From Lunularia cruciata (lineage: Eukaryota > Streptophyta > Marchantiopsida > Lunulariales > Lunulariaceae), in contig OX419755.1 in NCBI GenBank assembly GCA_948567375.1, forward strand, positions 61,763,945-61,827,944: a stretch of 64,000 nt of DNA, in the 5' to 3' direction. Position numbers and translations under genes: made by a program. Positions 12,901-22,005 of this stretch are shown in pieces. Positions within the stretch are counted from its first letter, which is position 1; each line of letters starts with the position of its first letter. The notes under the pieces are model-generated. The model ran no database searches, was not told the origin of the DNA, and saw only the letters and a program-made list of their open reading frames with translations.

Positions 12901-14815
12901 CCTCTTCCATGCTTGTGTCCACACCTGAAGCTCCTTCTTCAGAATTTGATTCCCAATAATCAGAAGATGGGGTATCTGAATAGGAAGTGTTGGTGGTGTT
13001 AGTCACAGGAACAGTGACTCTATGGTTTGATGGCCCAATCCTCAAGTACCCTTTGTGCCATCAATCAGTTGTGCGTGCTGCTCTCAACCATGGCCTCCCA
13101 AGAAGTAAGTCATAGCTTGAATCCTTCAAGACTTGGAAAGTCATGAGATTTTGAACTCCCATAACTGAAACTACCACCTTATCCATCACCCCTACTGGTC
13201 AAACTTGTTGCTTGTTTGCCATGCTCACCACAAATGTTGAAGGTCTTGAGGGTATCATACCCAACTTCTTCATCAACCTTTCTGACATGGCATTCACTGC
13301 TGATCCTCCATCAACCAATGCATCCTTGATGTTGTGACCATTCACTCTCACATCAATCTTGTAGGCATATTCACAAGCCTCCCATGGTGCTGGCTTGGCA
13401 TCCATGACCTCCATTGAAATTGGAACTTTTGCCTTCTTCTTCTTCTTGCTCCTTGTAGAACTCAAACCACCTCTAAGCTCCTTTCTCAAGATGGGGTTCA
13501 AAGCAATTAATTGGCCCACTGTGATGTTAGCCTTGTGACTACCAACATCCTCCAACACATTGTAGTTCCACTGTTGCTTTGAGATCAAGAAGTCCTCCAT
13601 CCCCAACTTCTTCCTTGGAGTCTTTGTTGTTGATGGTGTTGAGGTGCGAGTGCTCCTAGTAGACACAGGATTATCCTTGCTTGAAGTAAATCCTTGAGAA
13701 GAGTGAACATCCTCTGCAAAACGAGCTCTCTTCTTCTCTTGTGCCAAAAGCTCCAAATTAAGACCCTTGGAGTTTGAGCACTCTCCCTTCTCATACTTGC
13801 TCTCAACCACATCTATGGATGCTATCCTCTTACCTTTGTTGGGATTAGGAGCCACTTGGGTTTCACTACCTCCCTCTTTCCCTCTATTGGCTCCCTCATA
13901 ACCCCTTCCTCCATGGTAAGTGGAATTTGGGCAATTCCTTTGGATATGGCCTCTTCCTCCACAACCAAAACAATTTCTATCATTGAAATTGTTGGCTGGT
14001 TGGCCTTCTCTATATGGATAGTTTCCATAACTCCTAGGCCCTCTCCCTACATTCTGATCCACCTCTCTCTTCTCCCATAGTTGCACCACATTGATCTTGA
14101 GATCCGCAAGTTGTTCTGTGATGGTTTGGAGTGGATCTTTTGGTGGAGGTGCAAGAACTGGAGCAACTAATACTTGTGGTGCAACCCTTGTCACCAAAGT
14201 ATCAGAAGTTCCACCATACTTGTAGCCTTGAGGAGGATGCACAACCTCCTTCACCACCAAATCACTCTCATCTCCTTCCAAACTCTCCTCCATACGAATT
14301 GCAATCTTGATAGCTTCAACCTTGGAAGAAGGTTTCTCATATCTCACCTTGCTTCTAATTTGTGGTCTCAATCCTCCCACAAAATTCTTGGTGAGCATGG
14401 CCCCTATCCCAATCATTGTAGTCTCCACATCATCCTCACCCTTCGTCAACACTATGCGAAATCTGGACTCCAACTTTTCCACTCTTTCCACATAGACTCT
14501 CACTTTTTCTCCATCTCCTTGCTTGAGAAATGTAACCTCACTCATCAATCTCTCATAACTCTCATCAGGAAGAAAGTTCTCAATGAGTGCTGAAGTCAAA
14601 GTCTCCCAAGACTCCTCTTCCCCCTCTCTCCTCTCTCTCTTTTGGTATTCTGACTCATACCATGTAAGTGCTACATCCTCAAAGAAATCTGGTAATAATG
14701 AGGCCCAATCATTCTTCCTCCTCTCATTGTTTCCTATGCAAGCTCTCTTGAAGTCTCTCACAAAGGCCTCCACATCTTCTCCATCCTTGCCAAAGAAAAC
14801 TGGAAGTTTTCCCAT
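9989..14815 (-). pseudogene. SL-1 gag-pol polyprotein, one frame with four stops
   Basis: One frame of about 1,600 codons encodes all replication proteins. It starts at MGKLPVFFGKDGEDV (14815). Capsid is followed by a CCHC knuckle (CFGCGGRGHIQRNC, near 13927-13976) and a protease with LVDGGSAVN (near 13292-13322). RT follows with PFGLCN and the catalytic FIDD box near 12121-12145, then RNase H (YTDASNVAIG). Integrase has a CX2C finger and the D-D-35-E triad: WGIDFVGP near 10850, LVSDRGGEF near 10660, NGLAER near 10560. A C-terminal FGPF module lies near 10080-10120. Stops are TGA after QQV (13196), one in the protease-RT linker near 13050, TGA in GKL*VCV (near 12443) and TGA in AMV*VEQ (near 10256). 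The last is also present in SL-2. Otherwise the frame is remarkably intact. Confidence 0.93.
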
Positions 14816-14820
14816 CTTAA

Positions 14821-14885
14821 CCCCTCACTATCTTTCTTTTCTCTCAAAATTTTTTTTTTCTTTTTTTTTTTCTCTCACTCTATTA
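14821..14885 (-). other. Purine-rich tract directly upstream of SL-1 gag
   Basis: On the element-sense strand, about 60 bases before the gag ATG are almost pure A and G, with two long A runs. The same position in SL-2 (31589-31648) is also purine-rich. It separates the upstream zinc-knuckle ORF from gag. A role in gag translation is only a guess. Confidence 0.6.
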
Positions 14886-15052
14886 CTAATAGAGTATATA
14901 CATGACTAACACCATCTGAGAATAATCCACTCTAGGGAAAAAAAAAGGTTCTGGTTGCTCCAAGATTTCTATAGCAACATCAAATCCTAGAGTGCATATT
15001 AATCTAACTCTCATGGATAGTTTATCCATAAGTTGAAAGATTATCTCCATCA

Positions 15053-15526
15053 CTAATCTTGAGAACTAGCTGATGAAGGTGGTAGTATTTCTGTAGCTAT
15101 ACTAAGACTCTCTCCAAGATCCTTCACCAAAGTTTCCAAAAGTGCTTTTACTCCACTACACTCATGTCCTTTTGGAAGTCCTTCAACTCCACAAACCTCA
15201 CACAACTCCTTGGTCTTAGATCTTCTCCCTCCCAATCTTGGTGAAGAAGGTCCAACATGCAAACCCAAGTCAAGTAAGCCTCTCCTTTCCCTCAATCTCT
15301 TGCTCTCAAAGGTCAATGGACATGAACTTGCCTTATGTCCCTTCTCTCCACATAGAAAGCACTTAGACTCACTCTTTCCTCCAAGTGGTGTAGGTTTTTG
15401 GATCCTCTCAATACTCTCTTCAAATTCTATTGTAAATTCTCTTCTCCTCAAATCAACCCCTACAATCACCTCAAACCCTTGGGGAACCTTGCATAATCTC
15501 AATTTCCACTCTTGATGACCCTCCAT
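15053..15526 (-). CDS. SL accessory ORF: 157-residue CCHC zinc-knuckle protein upstream of gag
   Basis: This open frame lies between the leader and gag and is not part of the usual gypsy gene set. Residues 1-50 form a conserved stretch with a basic patch (DLRRREFTIEFEES). A perfect CX2CX4HX4C knuckle sits at C56, C59, H64 and C69, followed by a basic segment. A second Cys/His cluster (C109, C112, H121, C123) could bind another zinc. The C-terminus is helical and then Ser-rich. SL-2 has the same 157-codon frame, also without stops (30942-31415), with both metal clusters kept. That suggests a real element protein, perhaps a nucleic-acid-binding factor; I do not recognise the family. It ends 237 bases before the gag ATG, in the same orientation. 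Confidence 0.75.
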   Translation of the reverse strand: MEGHQEWKLRLCKVPQGFEVIVGVDLRRREFTIEFEESIERIQKPTPLGGKSESKCFLCGEKGHKASSCPLTFESKRLRERRGLLDLGLHVGPSSPRLGGRRSKTKELCEVCGVEGLPKGHECSGVKALLETLVKDLGESLSIATEILPPSSASSQD

Positions 15527-16173
15527 GTTCCCAAGATGAATCTAAACACTCAAACATGCTTTTTGTGGATCTCAAACTTCTCATGCATGAGATCTCCACT
15601 TTGCAGAATTGACCCTTCCTCACAATGTCACTCAAATCTCCAAACCAATATGTTACAGTCCTTTGAAATTTTGCACACTTGATAACAACTCCAGGGCGTC
15701 CCTCCCTGCAAAATTGCAGATCTTTTCATTGAGCCATTTGGCCTAGACACCGTTCTATTCAGCACCCATATTTCAGATTTGGTCTAAAAACCAACCCCCT
15801 CACTTCAAAAACTCATTTCTCCCTGCACAAGAACAGTCTCTCTCTAATTTTTAAGGCAGAAGGTAGGATACAATGCACTTAATTTTCTTGGAAATTTTTA
15901 GGACAATTCAATGAAAACTGAAGAAATGGCAGACTCTGTACAATTTTCGAGAGAGCATGCAGTTGCGGGAGCACTTTACCCTATCAACTTTCAAAAATTC
16001 TAGCCCAGTGCGCATAGAAGCTCTCACAATAATTTCAAGTGTGCTAACTGAAAGATAACCCAAGCTATCATGTGTAGAAATCTCAAGTCCAGATCTCAAA
16101 CTTGAGATTTTGCCCAAAATCACCTTAATCCCCAAAATCTGCAATCCACCTCACACAATCTCTCCAATTCCTC
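15527..16173 (-). other. SL-1 leader region, non-coding
   Basis: About 650 bases lie between the short leader ORF and the zinc-knuckle ORF. Stops occur in all frames and I see no domain. The matching segment of SL-2 (30302-30941) aligns along its length, so it is part of the element and may hold packaging signals; none can be named. Confidence 0.6.
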
Positions 16174-16344
16174 TCATGTGTACAAGATGTACAAAATCAC
16201 CTCAAAGACATCATAATGAACTACAGGGTATACAAATGGATCTTGGTTCTCTAACGTAAGTTCAGCCCTCTCCTCTCCTAATGTTCTCTCCAAGTGAGCT
16301 CTCATAGCCTCCTTCTGCCTAATGTAGAATTGAACGCGGAACAT
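16174..16344 (-). CDS. SL leader micro-ORF, 56 residues
   Basis: A short frame begins 20 bases downstream of the primer-binding site. It runs from MFRVQFYIRQKEAMR through an acidic middle to a hydrophobic end (VHYDVFEVILYILYT). The same 57-codon frame with identical length exists in SL-2 (30131-30301), where one TAG interrupts it. Conserved length and position argue for an element feature, either a small protein or a translation-control upstream ORF. No family is recognised. With only two closely related copies, chance retention cannot be excluded. Confidence 0.45.
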   Translation of the reverse strand: MFRVQFYIRQKEAMRAHLERTLGEERAELTLENQDPFVYPVVHYDVFEVILYILYT

Positions 16345-16363
16345 TATCTTGCCTTCTAGAGAG

Positions 16364-16381
16364 GTCCCGGCAACGAAACCA
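16364..16381 (-). other. SL-1 putative primer-binding site
   Basis: Four bases (TTTT) inside the 5' LTR, the minus strand reads TGGTTTCGTTGCCGGGAC. The leading TGG pairs with the CCA end of a tRNA. The CGTTGCCGGG core resembles the tRNA-Asp-type site known from plant Tat/Athila elements, but the first stem differs, so the tRNA is not certain. Confidence 0.6.
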
Positions 16382-16385
16382 AAAA

Positions 16386-17077
16386 TGTGAGCCGGCCTGT
16401 CTCTCACTCAGGATGAACCTCTGATGGCTATTATGGTAGCGCACCATGGACTAAGAAGGCAAGGAACCCCAACTCCATCATACTCCTCCAAGGCTAACAC
16501 TCCAAGACTCAAGACATTGCTCACTAGAGAACTCAATGAGAGAGAGATAGTTGCAAATGAAAGGATGATGAGTACCTCCTCACCCCTTGTTTATATACTT
16601 GCAAAATAGTTACATACCAAAGTTACTAATTACTGGAGTAACTCAAGTTACTAGACTAAAAGTCAAGTAAAGTCAAAAAGCAGAAAGCAATATCCATTCA
16701 CATGGGCATATTCCCCTAAGCATGTGGTCTTATCTTGACCCAACCACTAAGTCAAGGATTCCTTCACATGGGCTATCCTTGGACTAAAGAAGAATCCAAA
16801 GCAAAAAGGCTTGCGGGCCCAAGAGTTCTCAACTCTTTCCTCAAAGCCTAACACCTAGGAATAATACCAAGTCAACACACTAAAATCCAAAATAGTGGTG
16901 CTCATCTTTTCTACTTCCTCTAAAGTAAGGTCCCATCTATCTTAGCTATGACTAACTTTACCTAACCATGACTAATATAGAACCATCCTTTATCTCTATA
17001 TAAATAATATCTCTTAAGTACTTGTAATACCAAGCTAAATATCACAATACCACACACATGCACAAATGGGTGTTACA
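16386..17077 (-). repeat. SL-1 5' LTR
   Basis: This 692-bp LTR pairs with 9249-9940; by eye about twelve single-base differences separate them. It ends at 17077 next to TTTCA, which does not match the TGACC on the other side of the element. The LTR carries promoter-like TATATAAAC in element sense. Confidence 0.95.
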
Positions 17078-17368
17078 TTTCACTTCTCTTATGTTGAGCC
17101 TTCGAGTTCCTGGCTATGGTGGACAAAGGCCGGCGAGCGTCACCTGGATTCTCTATGCTTGAGTGGGTGTGGCTTGACTGTAATCAGTGCCCAGTTGTTG
17201 GCAGTTTATAGAGTGACAGATCAAGTACTGATCTAAGTTGAGTTGAGTTGAAAGTGTTAAGCAATCTGATTATTGTGGCACTTTAGAGTCTATGTATGAC
17301 TTATGTGTGAGTTGCGCTTCTATAGTGTATGATGTTGACAGCGATGTATGTTGTGTAGCAATGTATAT
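17078..17368. repeat. Unclassified repeat X, copy 1
   Basis: No gene is visible here. From about 17117 to 17275 the sequence matches 53097-53250 (shared GGCCGGCGAGCGTCAC, then GAGTGGGTGTGGCTTGAC and GTTGTTGGCAGTTTATA). Both copies stand immediately right of an SL LTR, but the two SL elements have opposite orientation, so X is not part of SL. The remaining bases to 17368 are unassigned and adjoin LL-2 integrase. Confidence 0.6.
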
Positions 17369-17760
17369 ATGCACAACATTTGAAGTACCGACATATTCTT
17401 TGCGAAGAACGATTGTCAAAGGAAGAAAGCCAAGATCTTTGGATCCATCAACTTATGTGGTTAGAAGAGGAAAGAGACCATGCAATGCAAACCACAAAAG
17501 AAGTACAAGAGGAGAGGAAAGTCAGACAAGATAAGCATATCAAGCCTGTGATTGTGCACGAAGGAGATTTGGTTTTGTTATATGACAATTGCTGAATATT
17601 TTTTCTAGACAAGCTGCATTTGAGATGGATGGGGCCTTATCGATTTCTTCATCTTTATGAAAATGAGTCCATTTAACTTGCAGACCTAGAAGGCAATCCA
17701 CTCAAGGGAACGGGTGGAGAGTTAGATATGTGGGACCACGGACCCGACTTTGTATAAAGA
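17369..17760 (+). pseudogene. LL-2 integrase C-terminal remnant
   Basis: The 3' end of an LL pol frame starts abruptly at FEVPTYSL (17372). It includes the LWIHQLMWLEEE helix and the HEGDLVLLYDN strand (17380-17595), and after a stop the RWMGPYRFLHLYENES module of the integrase C-terminal domain (about 17618-17680). Everything upstream of this point is missing; repeat X lies there instead. Downstream the sequence leads to a decayed polypurine tract and LTR. Confidence 0.85.
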
Positions 17761-17808
17761 ACCTATTGTTAGTGTTTGTGGGGATGCTCACATTTGAAGA
17801 TTGGGGTA
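17761..17808 (+). other. LL-2 pol stop and decayed polypurine tract
   Basis: GCTCACATTTGA keeps the LL pol end and its TGA stop, followed by the bases AGATTGGGGTA where LL-3 has a clean AGGGAGGGGG tract. The LTR starts at 17809. Confidence 0.7.
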
Positions 17809-18127
17809 TATAATACCCACATTTTTTGTTTTGGGTTGTTACCATAAAGTTTTGGAGAAGTGTGTTGGAAAAGCCAAAGGAGGGCTAAATAGGGAAGAAA
17901 TGTGAAGAATTGGAGGATTAGCATAAACCCAAAGTTGACCTCGGGTCAAGTCTAAAGGACCAAACAAGAGAGAAATACGAGGACAAGGACTTCATGTTGG
18001 GTAGCACAACCTAATCCAAAGAACTTGTAACAAAATTCTTTGAGGTTTGTGTGGTGCCCACATTTTTTGTTTTTTTCCAAAATAAAGGAGAAGAAGTGTA
18101 TAGAGAAGTCGGATTGCGCTTGTATGG

Positions 18128-18441
18128 CCGAAGAAGACGAAGAAAATTGTCTTTGGGGTGAAACCCGAAGTAAAGCAACTTCGGGTCATAAGGCGAAGTA
18201 CTCTGAAATGCCGTGTCAGCATACAATACGAAGTAAATTGTCTTTGGCTCGGGGGGAGCTCAACCCGAGGCAAAGACAGTCTAACAACCTTTCGTCGGGG
18301 CGAGAAATTCAAGAAGGGGCCGTTTCAAAATTGGCGGCTCATACGCGCAAAGGTGGGGCGACAGTGACAAGTGCATGCCGGAGGTGTGATTTCTCAGTAG
18401 AAACTCGAAGCGACGGAAGACGAAGAAGTGCAACTCTATAA
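18128..18441 (+). CDS. Open frame in the upstream part of the LL LTR, 104 residues, hypothetical
   Basis: From MAEEDEEN to RRRSATL this frame is open in solo LTR 2 and also in solo LTR 3 (29485-29802), with shared motifs such as GHKAKYS and ELNPRQRQSNN. It lies upstream of the TATA box, so only a transcript entering the 3' LTR from pol could carry it. The frame in fact continues upward to the LTR start. I recognise no domain, and it may be open by chance. Other copies keep only the first 60 residues. Confidence 0.35.
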
Positions 18442-18444
18442 AAA
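18437..18444 (+). promoter_or_regulatory. TATA box of LL solo LTR 2
   Basis: TATAAAAA stands 20 bases before the first ATG of the LTR frame. The same box at the same distance is found at 29482-29489 (minus), 35050-35057 (plus), 48847-48854 (minus) and 59478-59485 (minus), and a relative occurs at 21972. This marks the likely U3/R border about 390 bases into the LTR. Confidence 0.75.
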
Positions 18445-18463
18445 TTGAAACTGCAACGACAAA

Positions 18464-21037
18464 ATGTCAAGCAATTTTCCTTCGCCGTTGAGGAGTCGTC
18501 TTGCAGGTGATCGGGGAAAGGGAAATAGAGTTGGACTCGTGTTAGTGCGTAAGGGAGAAGTCGAGAGAGAGAAATTGAGAGACCGAAAGAAAGCAAAAGA
18601 GATGGGAGGAGGGAAGAAGAACTCCAAATTTGTAGTGAGAAATCATGCAATTTGGAGATTAGATATAGTAGCGAGGATCGAAGTCTTGAGCCGACTTTGG
18701 ATCACTTTTTTGGCATGGAACTGGAACGTAAGTTTTCCAGGATTCATGACAGAAATCATCAAGAGTAAATGTCTCAATGGTTTCGAGGAAGAAGGGAAGA
18801 GAGGAAATCCGGCTCGCTGGACAGAGTCGGATTGGAGACTCGTACTCGGGAAGGAGGCAGGCTCGGAGCAGGGAGCCACGTTCTTGGGGAAAGGAGAGAT
18901 AGCCCAAGAAACGTAGGAGGTGAGAGATGCCTTCTCGTCAAAGAGGACAAAGAATGGGTATAAAGTTGAGAGCTATAAGGACCCAATGAGGAGAGGAATT
19001 ATGAGTGCACTAATGGCCCTCTTGAAGCCGGAGAGAACTACCTATGTGATGAAACACCAAGCGGTGTTCTTTCACAAGTTATTTGTAGGAGAACCGATAA
19101 ATTGGGCAAGGTGCTTTCACGGAAGAATGAGGCAGATGGTGTGGAATCTGCGGGATAAGTCGCCTCCAGACTACATCGTACCATTTGCAGCCCATTTTTA
19201 CCTCGGGTTAAATCTGCTCAATGTGGCGGAGTGTAATCAAATGGTGTCTCATTTCCATCCTGATTTGAGAAGAGAAGTCGACGCGGAGGAGCAGCAATAC
19301 ATTCTCCAAATCCAGAGCACAGACGATTACTACATGAAGACAGGGAAGAACGTGGAGGTCGTTGAAAGTACCCTGACAAAGAAGAGAACTCAGCAAGCAG
19401 AAGCCGAAGAAAACAAGAAACCTCGGAAAATGCAGAAAAATAACCCGAGGCGAGGAATGGTGGTGATTGAGTCGGAAGATGAAGACTCAGAAGGCAAAGC
19501 CAAGCTCAAGACAGAGGACTCGGACCGTGAGGAGGAACTTGAGCTGACATTGCAAAGTGGAGATACGAGCCGTGACAGTGAGGAAGGAGGAGAGATGACA
19601 TCAGTACCAGCGGCTGAAGAATACGAAGAAGAAATGCAAGCCAAAGTAGAAACCAAAGACAATGCGGCGTTGGAAGACAAAGTACCAGTGTGCGAGGAGA
19701 AGAAGATCGCAGTACAGCGAGGAATTTGCTCGAGACGTAAGGCAAAGTGTGAAGCGGGACCGAGTAGAGTGAAGGAAGAGGTAGAAGGAAGCTCGAGCAG
19801 TGAGGCATCGATTCCGATATGAAGACTCCAGAGAAGAAGGCGAGTATCAGGAGAACACAAGGAAAGAAGAGAGACCACTCCGTGGGAGGACGAAGTTGTC
19901 AGTAATGGAGTAGATTACCTATAGATGGTAGTATGCCCGCTGTTGGTGAAGATGGAGAAGAAGAAGAAGGAGATGCAGTCTACTTGTCCAGAGGTAAAGA
20001 CTATGTTACAGGTCTTATCAAGATTGGAAGAAGAAAACTCGGAGTTAAAGAAGAGTATAAGCCGAGGAGAGGAAGAGAGAGAAGTACTGCGAGCAGAAGC
20101 AGTCGAGAGGAGTCAAGTAATCGAAGACCTGAAGAGAGAAGTGAGTTATCGAGAAGATCTTGCAAGGAAGAGTGACATCGCAGGGGAGAGATAGGTAGCG
20201 GAGCATGAAATCTTGAAGCAGCAGTTTGCTGATTCAAGAGTCGAACTCATCCATGCTATGGCGAGGGTAGCATCAAAGGATCAAGAGCTCGATCGAGTGA
20301 TGGAGAGTATGGAGGAGAAGAAGCAACTCTGGCAGCGAGAGTTGGCTGCGAGATACAAAGAAGAAGAGAGATTACAAGACTTACTTCGTAATCAGGAAGA
20401 GAAGGTTGCACAGAAGGAGAAAGAGAAGGAAGCGGTGAAGGCCGAATTCGAAGAAGAATTGGTGATGTACAGAGAAGAATGGCTCGCAGATTGGGAACGC
20501 GAACGCAAGACAAGATTGGAGCCATTGAAGGAAATCGTCCTCAGAGTAAACGTGACGTTGAGTACAGAGGCTAGCGTTTGAATTGAGGAGACAAGATTGC
20601 ACGAGTTAAAACTGTTGGTGCAGGAAACGAGGCGAAGACAAGCAAAAGATACTGATTTGAATGCCTTCTTGATTAAATTGAGAACTCGTGTAGATAGGAA
20701 GATTGTAGAAGTAGAAGACAATATCGTGATTAGATTAGACTTAGTGAGAATAGAGTTAGAAAAGCTTCGGCAGGATGTTAAGGCAAAACCCAAAGTAGAT
20801 AACATCGGGATCCAAATGTCTTCAGAGTTGCTCTCAGAGACATTAGAGAAGAGTGGGTCGAAGGATGAGGAGTTGGATAGATTACCCACTAGTGCAATTT
20901 CAGATCAGGAAAGAGAATTGCTGGATCTGGTAGAAGATGTAGGAGATGTGAAACCCGAGGAAAATGTAGTAGGAAGTAAAATTACTTCGGGTTCGGGTTT
21001 GAAAGCTGAGGAAGAAGTAGACATCGGATCGGATTAG
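18464..21037 (+). pseudogene. LL LTR-encoded protein: unknown N-terminal domain, basic/acidic linker, long coiled coil
   Basis: One frame of 858 codons, interrupted only by stops at 18914, 19820, 19922, 20192 and 20579, fills most of the LTR. The first ATG (18464) lies at the expected transcription start, so MGGGKKNSKF at 18602, conserved in every copy, may be the real start. Residues to about 300 form a conserved domain with ITFLAWNWNVSFPGF, GNPARWTESDWRLVLG, HQAVFFHKLFVGEPINWARCF and IVPFAAHFYLGLNLL. A basic nuclear-signal-like patch (KKPRKMQKNNPRR) and an acidic Ser/Glu stretch follow. Then about 230 residues of heptad coiled coil (19990-20520) precede a C-terminal helix and DIGSD end. I do not recognise the family; distant similarity to plant transposon-associated domains is only an impression. 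Self-assembly or a Gag-like or nuclear role is a guess. Confidence 0.85.
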
Positions 21038-22005
21038 TAACCAATTTGAGATTTGAAGGGGCAGATATGAAGAGGTGCATTGTCATTTTGGATTTGCAGG
21101 TTAGAACAATTGTTGTAGAAACGGTATAGTTGTTAGAACTGTCGATTGCTTCACTATTTAAGAGTGGCATTCGCATGAAAATGTTGTTTAGTGCTCATTA
21201 TTTCTGAGAATAGATAAAGCAAAGTGCTGTGAAGCGGTGCTCATCGCTTGAGCTTGATTCTGAGTATCAACTTTGTAATTGTGTTTGTGCGTGTTTGGAG
21301 AAATTCAAAGTGCAAGTCAGAGTGCTTGTTGGATGTTGGATTCCATAGCCTTGATCTTCGTTCTGTGTGTTTGATCCTGAGTGAAGTGCAATTGAAGCAA
21401 TGCCTTGATAGATCTGAGAGGAATTGTAGTGTTGGTAGTATTCTGCATTTGTGAGTGCAGTGCGAAGTTGATGTGAAGCAATTTCGATCAAGGAAGTTGT
21501 GCCTTTAGTGGAAGGGTAGAACACAATTCTGAGGCGAAGTCGTTTTGCAATGAAGTGCCATTTTCGGGAGAGCTTGAATCATCACAAATCAAGATTGTTT
21601 GGAAAGATTTGATGGAGTTGTGATTAAGGAGTGTGAATTTGTGACAAGACTGCAAGTCAGTGCTTGTTACTCTCTTCTGGGTGTGGTTTCTACCTGAGAG
21701 ATTAAAGACGCAACCAAGAAGAACTACATGTTACTGTTTGACTTTGTATTTGGACATTTTTGACTCGTATCTCTGCGGGAACAAACTTTACTTACCCGAT
21801 TACCGCAAAAGTGATATTTTCCGGGTTGTCACAGTTTGCAATCAAGAAAGATTGCGGGAAGAAAGTGACTACTTCAAGATCAAGAAGTTCTTAACGGTGA
21901 CAAGAAACAACTTCACGGAATTGGTGAGTGGCACGGAGCACCAACTGAAGAATGACTGATTGCCAAAGGACTATAAAATCAATATTTCTGCAAGGAAGCA
22001 CCACA

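Larger units (their letters stand above)
9249..17077 (-). mobile_element. SL-1: nearly complete Ty3/gypsy element of the short-LTR family
   Basis: This 7.83-kb element runs on the minus strand from the 5' LTR (16386-17077) through the primer-binding site, leader ORF, zinc-knuckle ORF and gag-pol to the polypurine tract and 3' LTR (9249-9940). The two LTRs are both 692 bp and by eye differ at about a dozen positions, mostly transitions, so this is one of the younger insertions. The 5-bp flanks (TGACC left, TTTCA right) do not match, so one side has probably been exchanged or rearranged. No chromodomain is seen after the integrase. Confidence 0.95.
18050..21833 (+). mobile_element. LL solo LTR 2, best-preserved copy, TSD GTTTG
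   Basis: This 3,784-bp LTR starts TGTGGTGCCCACA and ends GGGTTGTCACA. It is flanked by a perfect GTTTG duplication at 18045-18049 and 21834-21838. It holds, in order, a short upstream region, a TATA box, one long frame of 858 codons with five stops, and a region with a polyadenylation-like signal before the end. It is closely similar to the solo LTR at 26097-29875 and shares two of its stops. It is inserted in the LL-2 3' LTR. Confidence 0.97.

Noticed and set aside
17078-17110. Continuation of LL-1 integrase right of SL-1
   Set aside because: A weak resemblance (TTCA..CTTATG) to the expected LL sequence was seen, but no target duplication supports it and the next bases do not match.
18602-18631. 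N-terminal myristoylation of the LTR protein at MGGGKK
   Set aside because: Gly2 is conserved, but the Ser/Thr usually needed four residues later is Lys, so the signal is too weak to claim.
18464-21037. LTR protein as a host gene captured once by one element
   Set aside because: It occurs in every full-length LL LTR and, diverged, in the LL-2 LTR, so it is an old family trait. A single recent capture does not fit.
18050-21833. The 3.8-kb LL unit as an independent DNA transposon or host gene family
   Set aside because: Ends are TG...CA with only short imperfect inversion, duplications are 5 bp, and the unit directly follows the polypurine tract of LL-3 and LL-4 and occurs at both ends of LL-3. 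It is an LTR.
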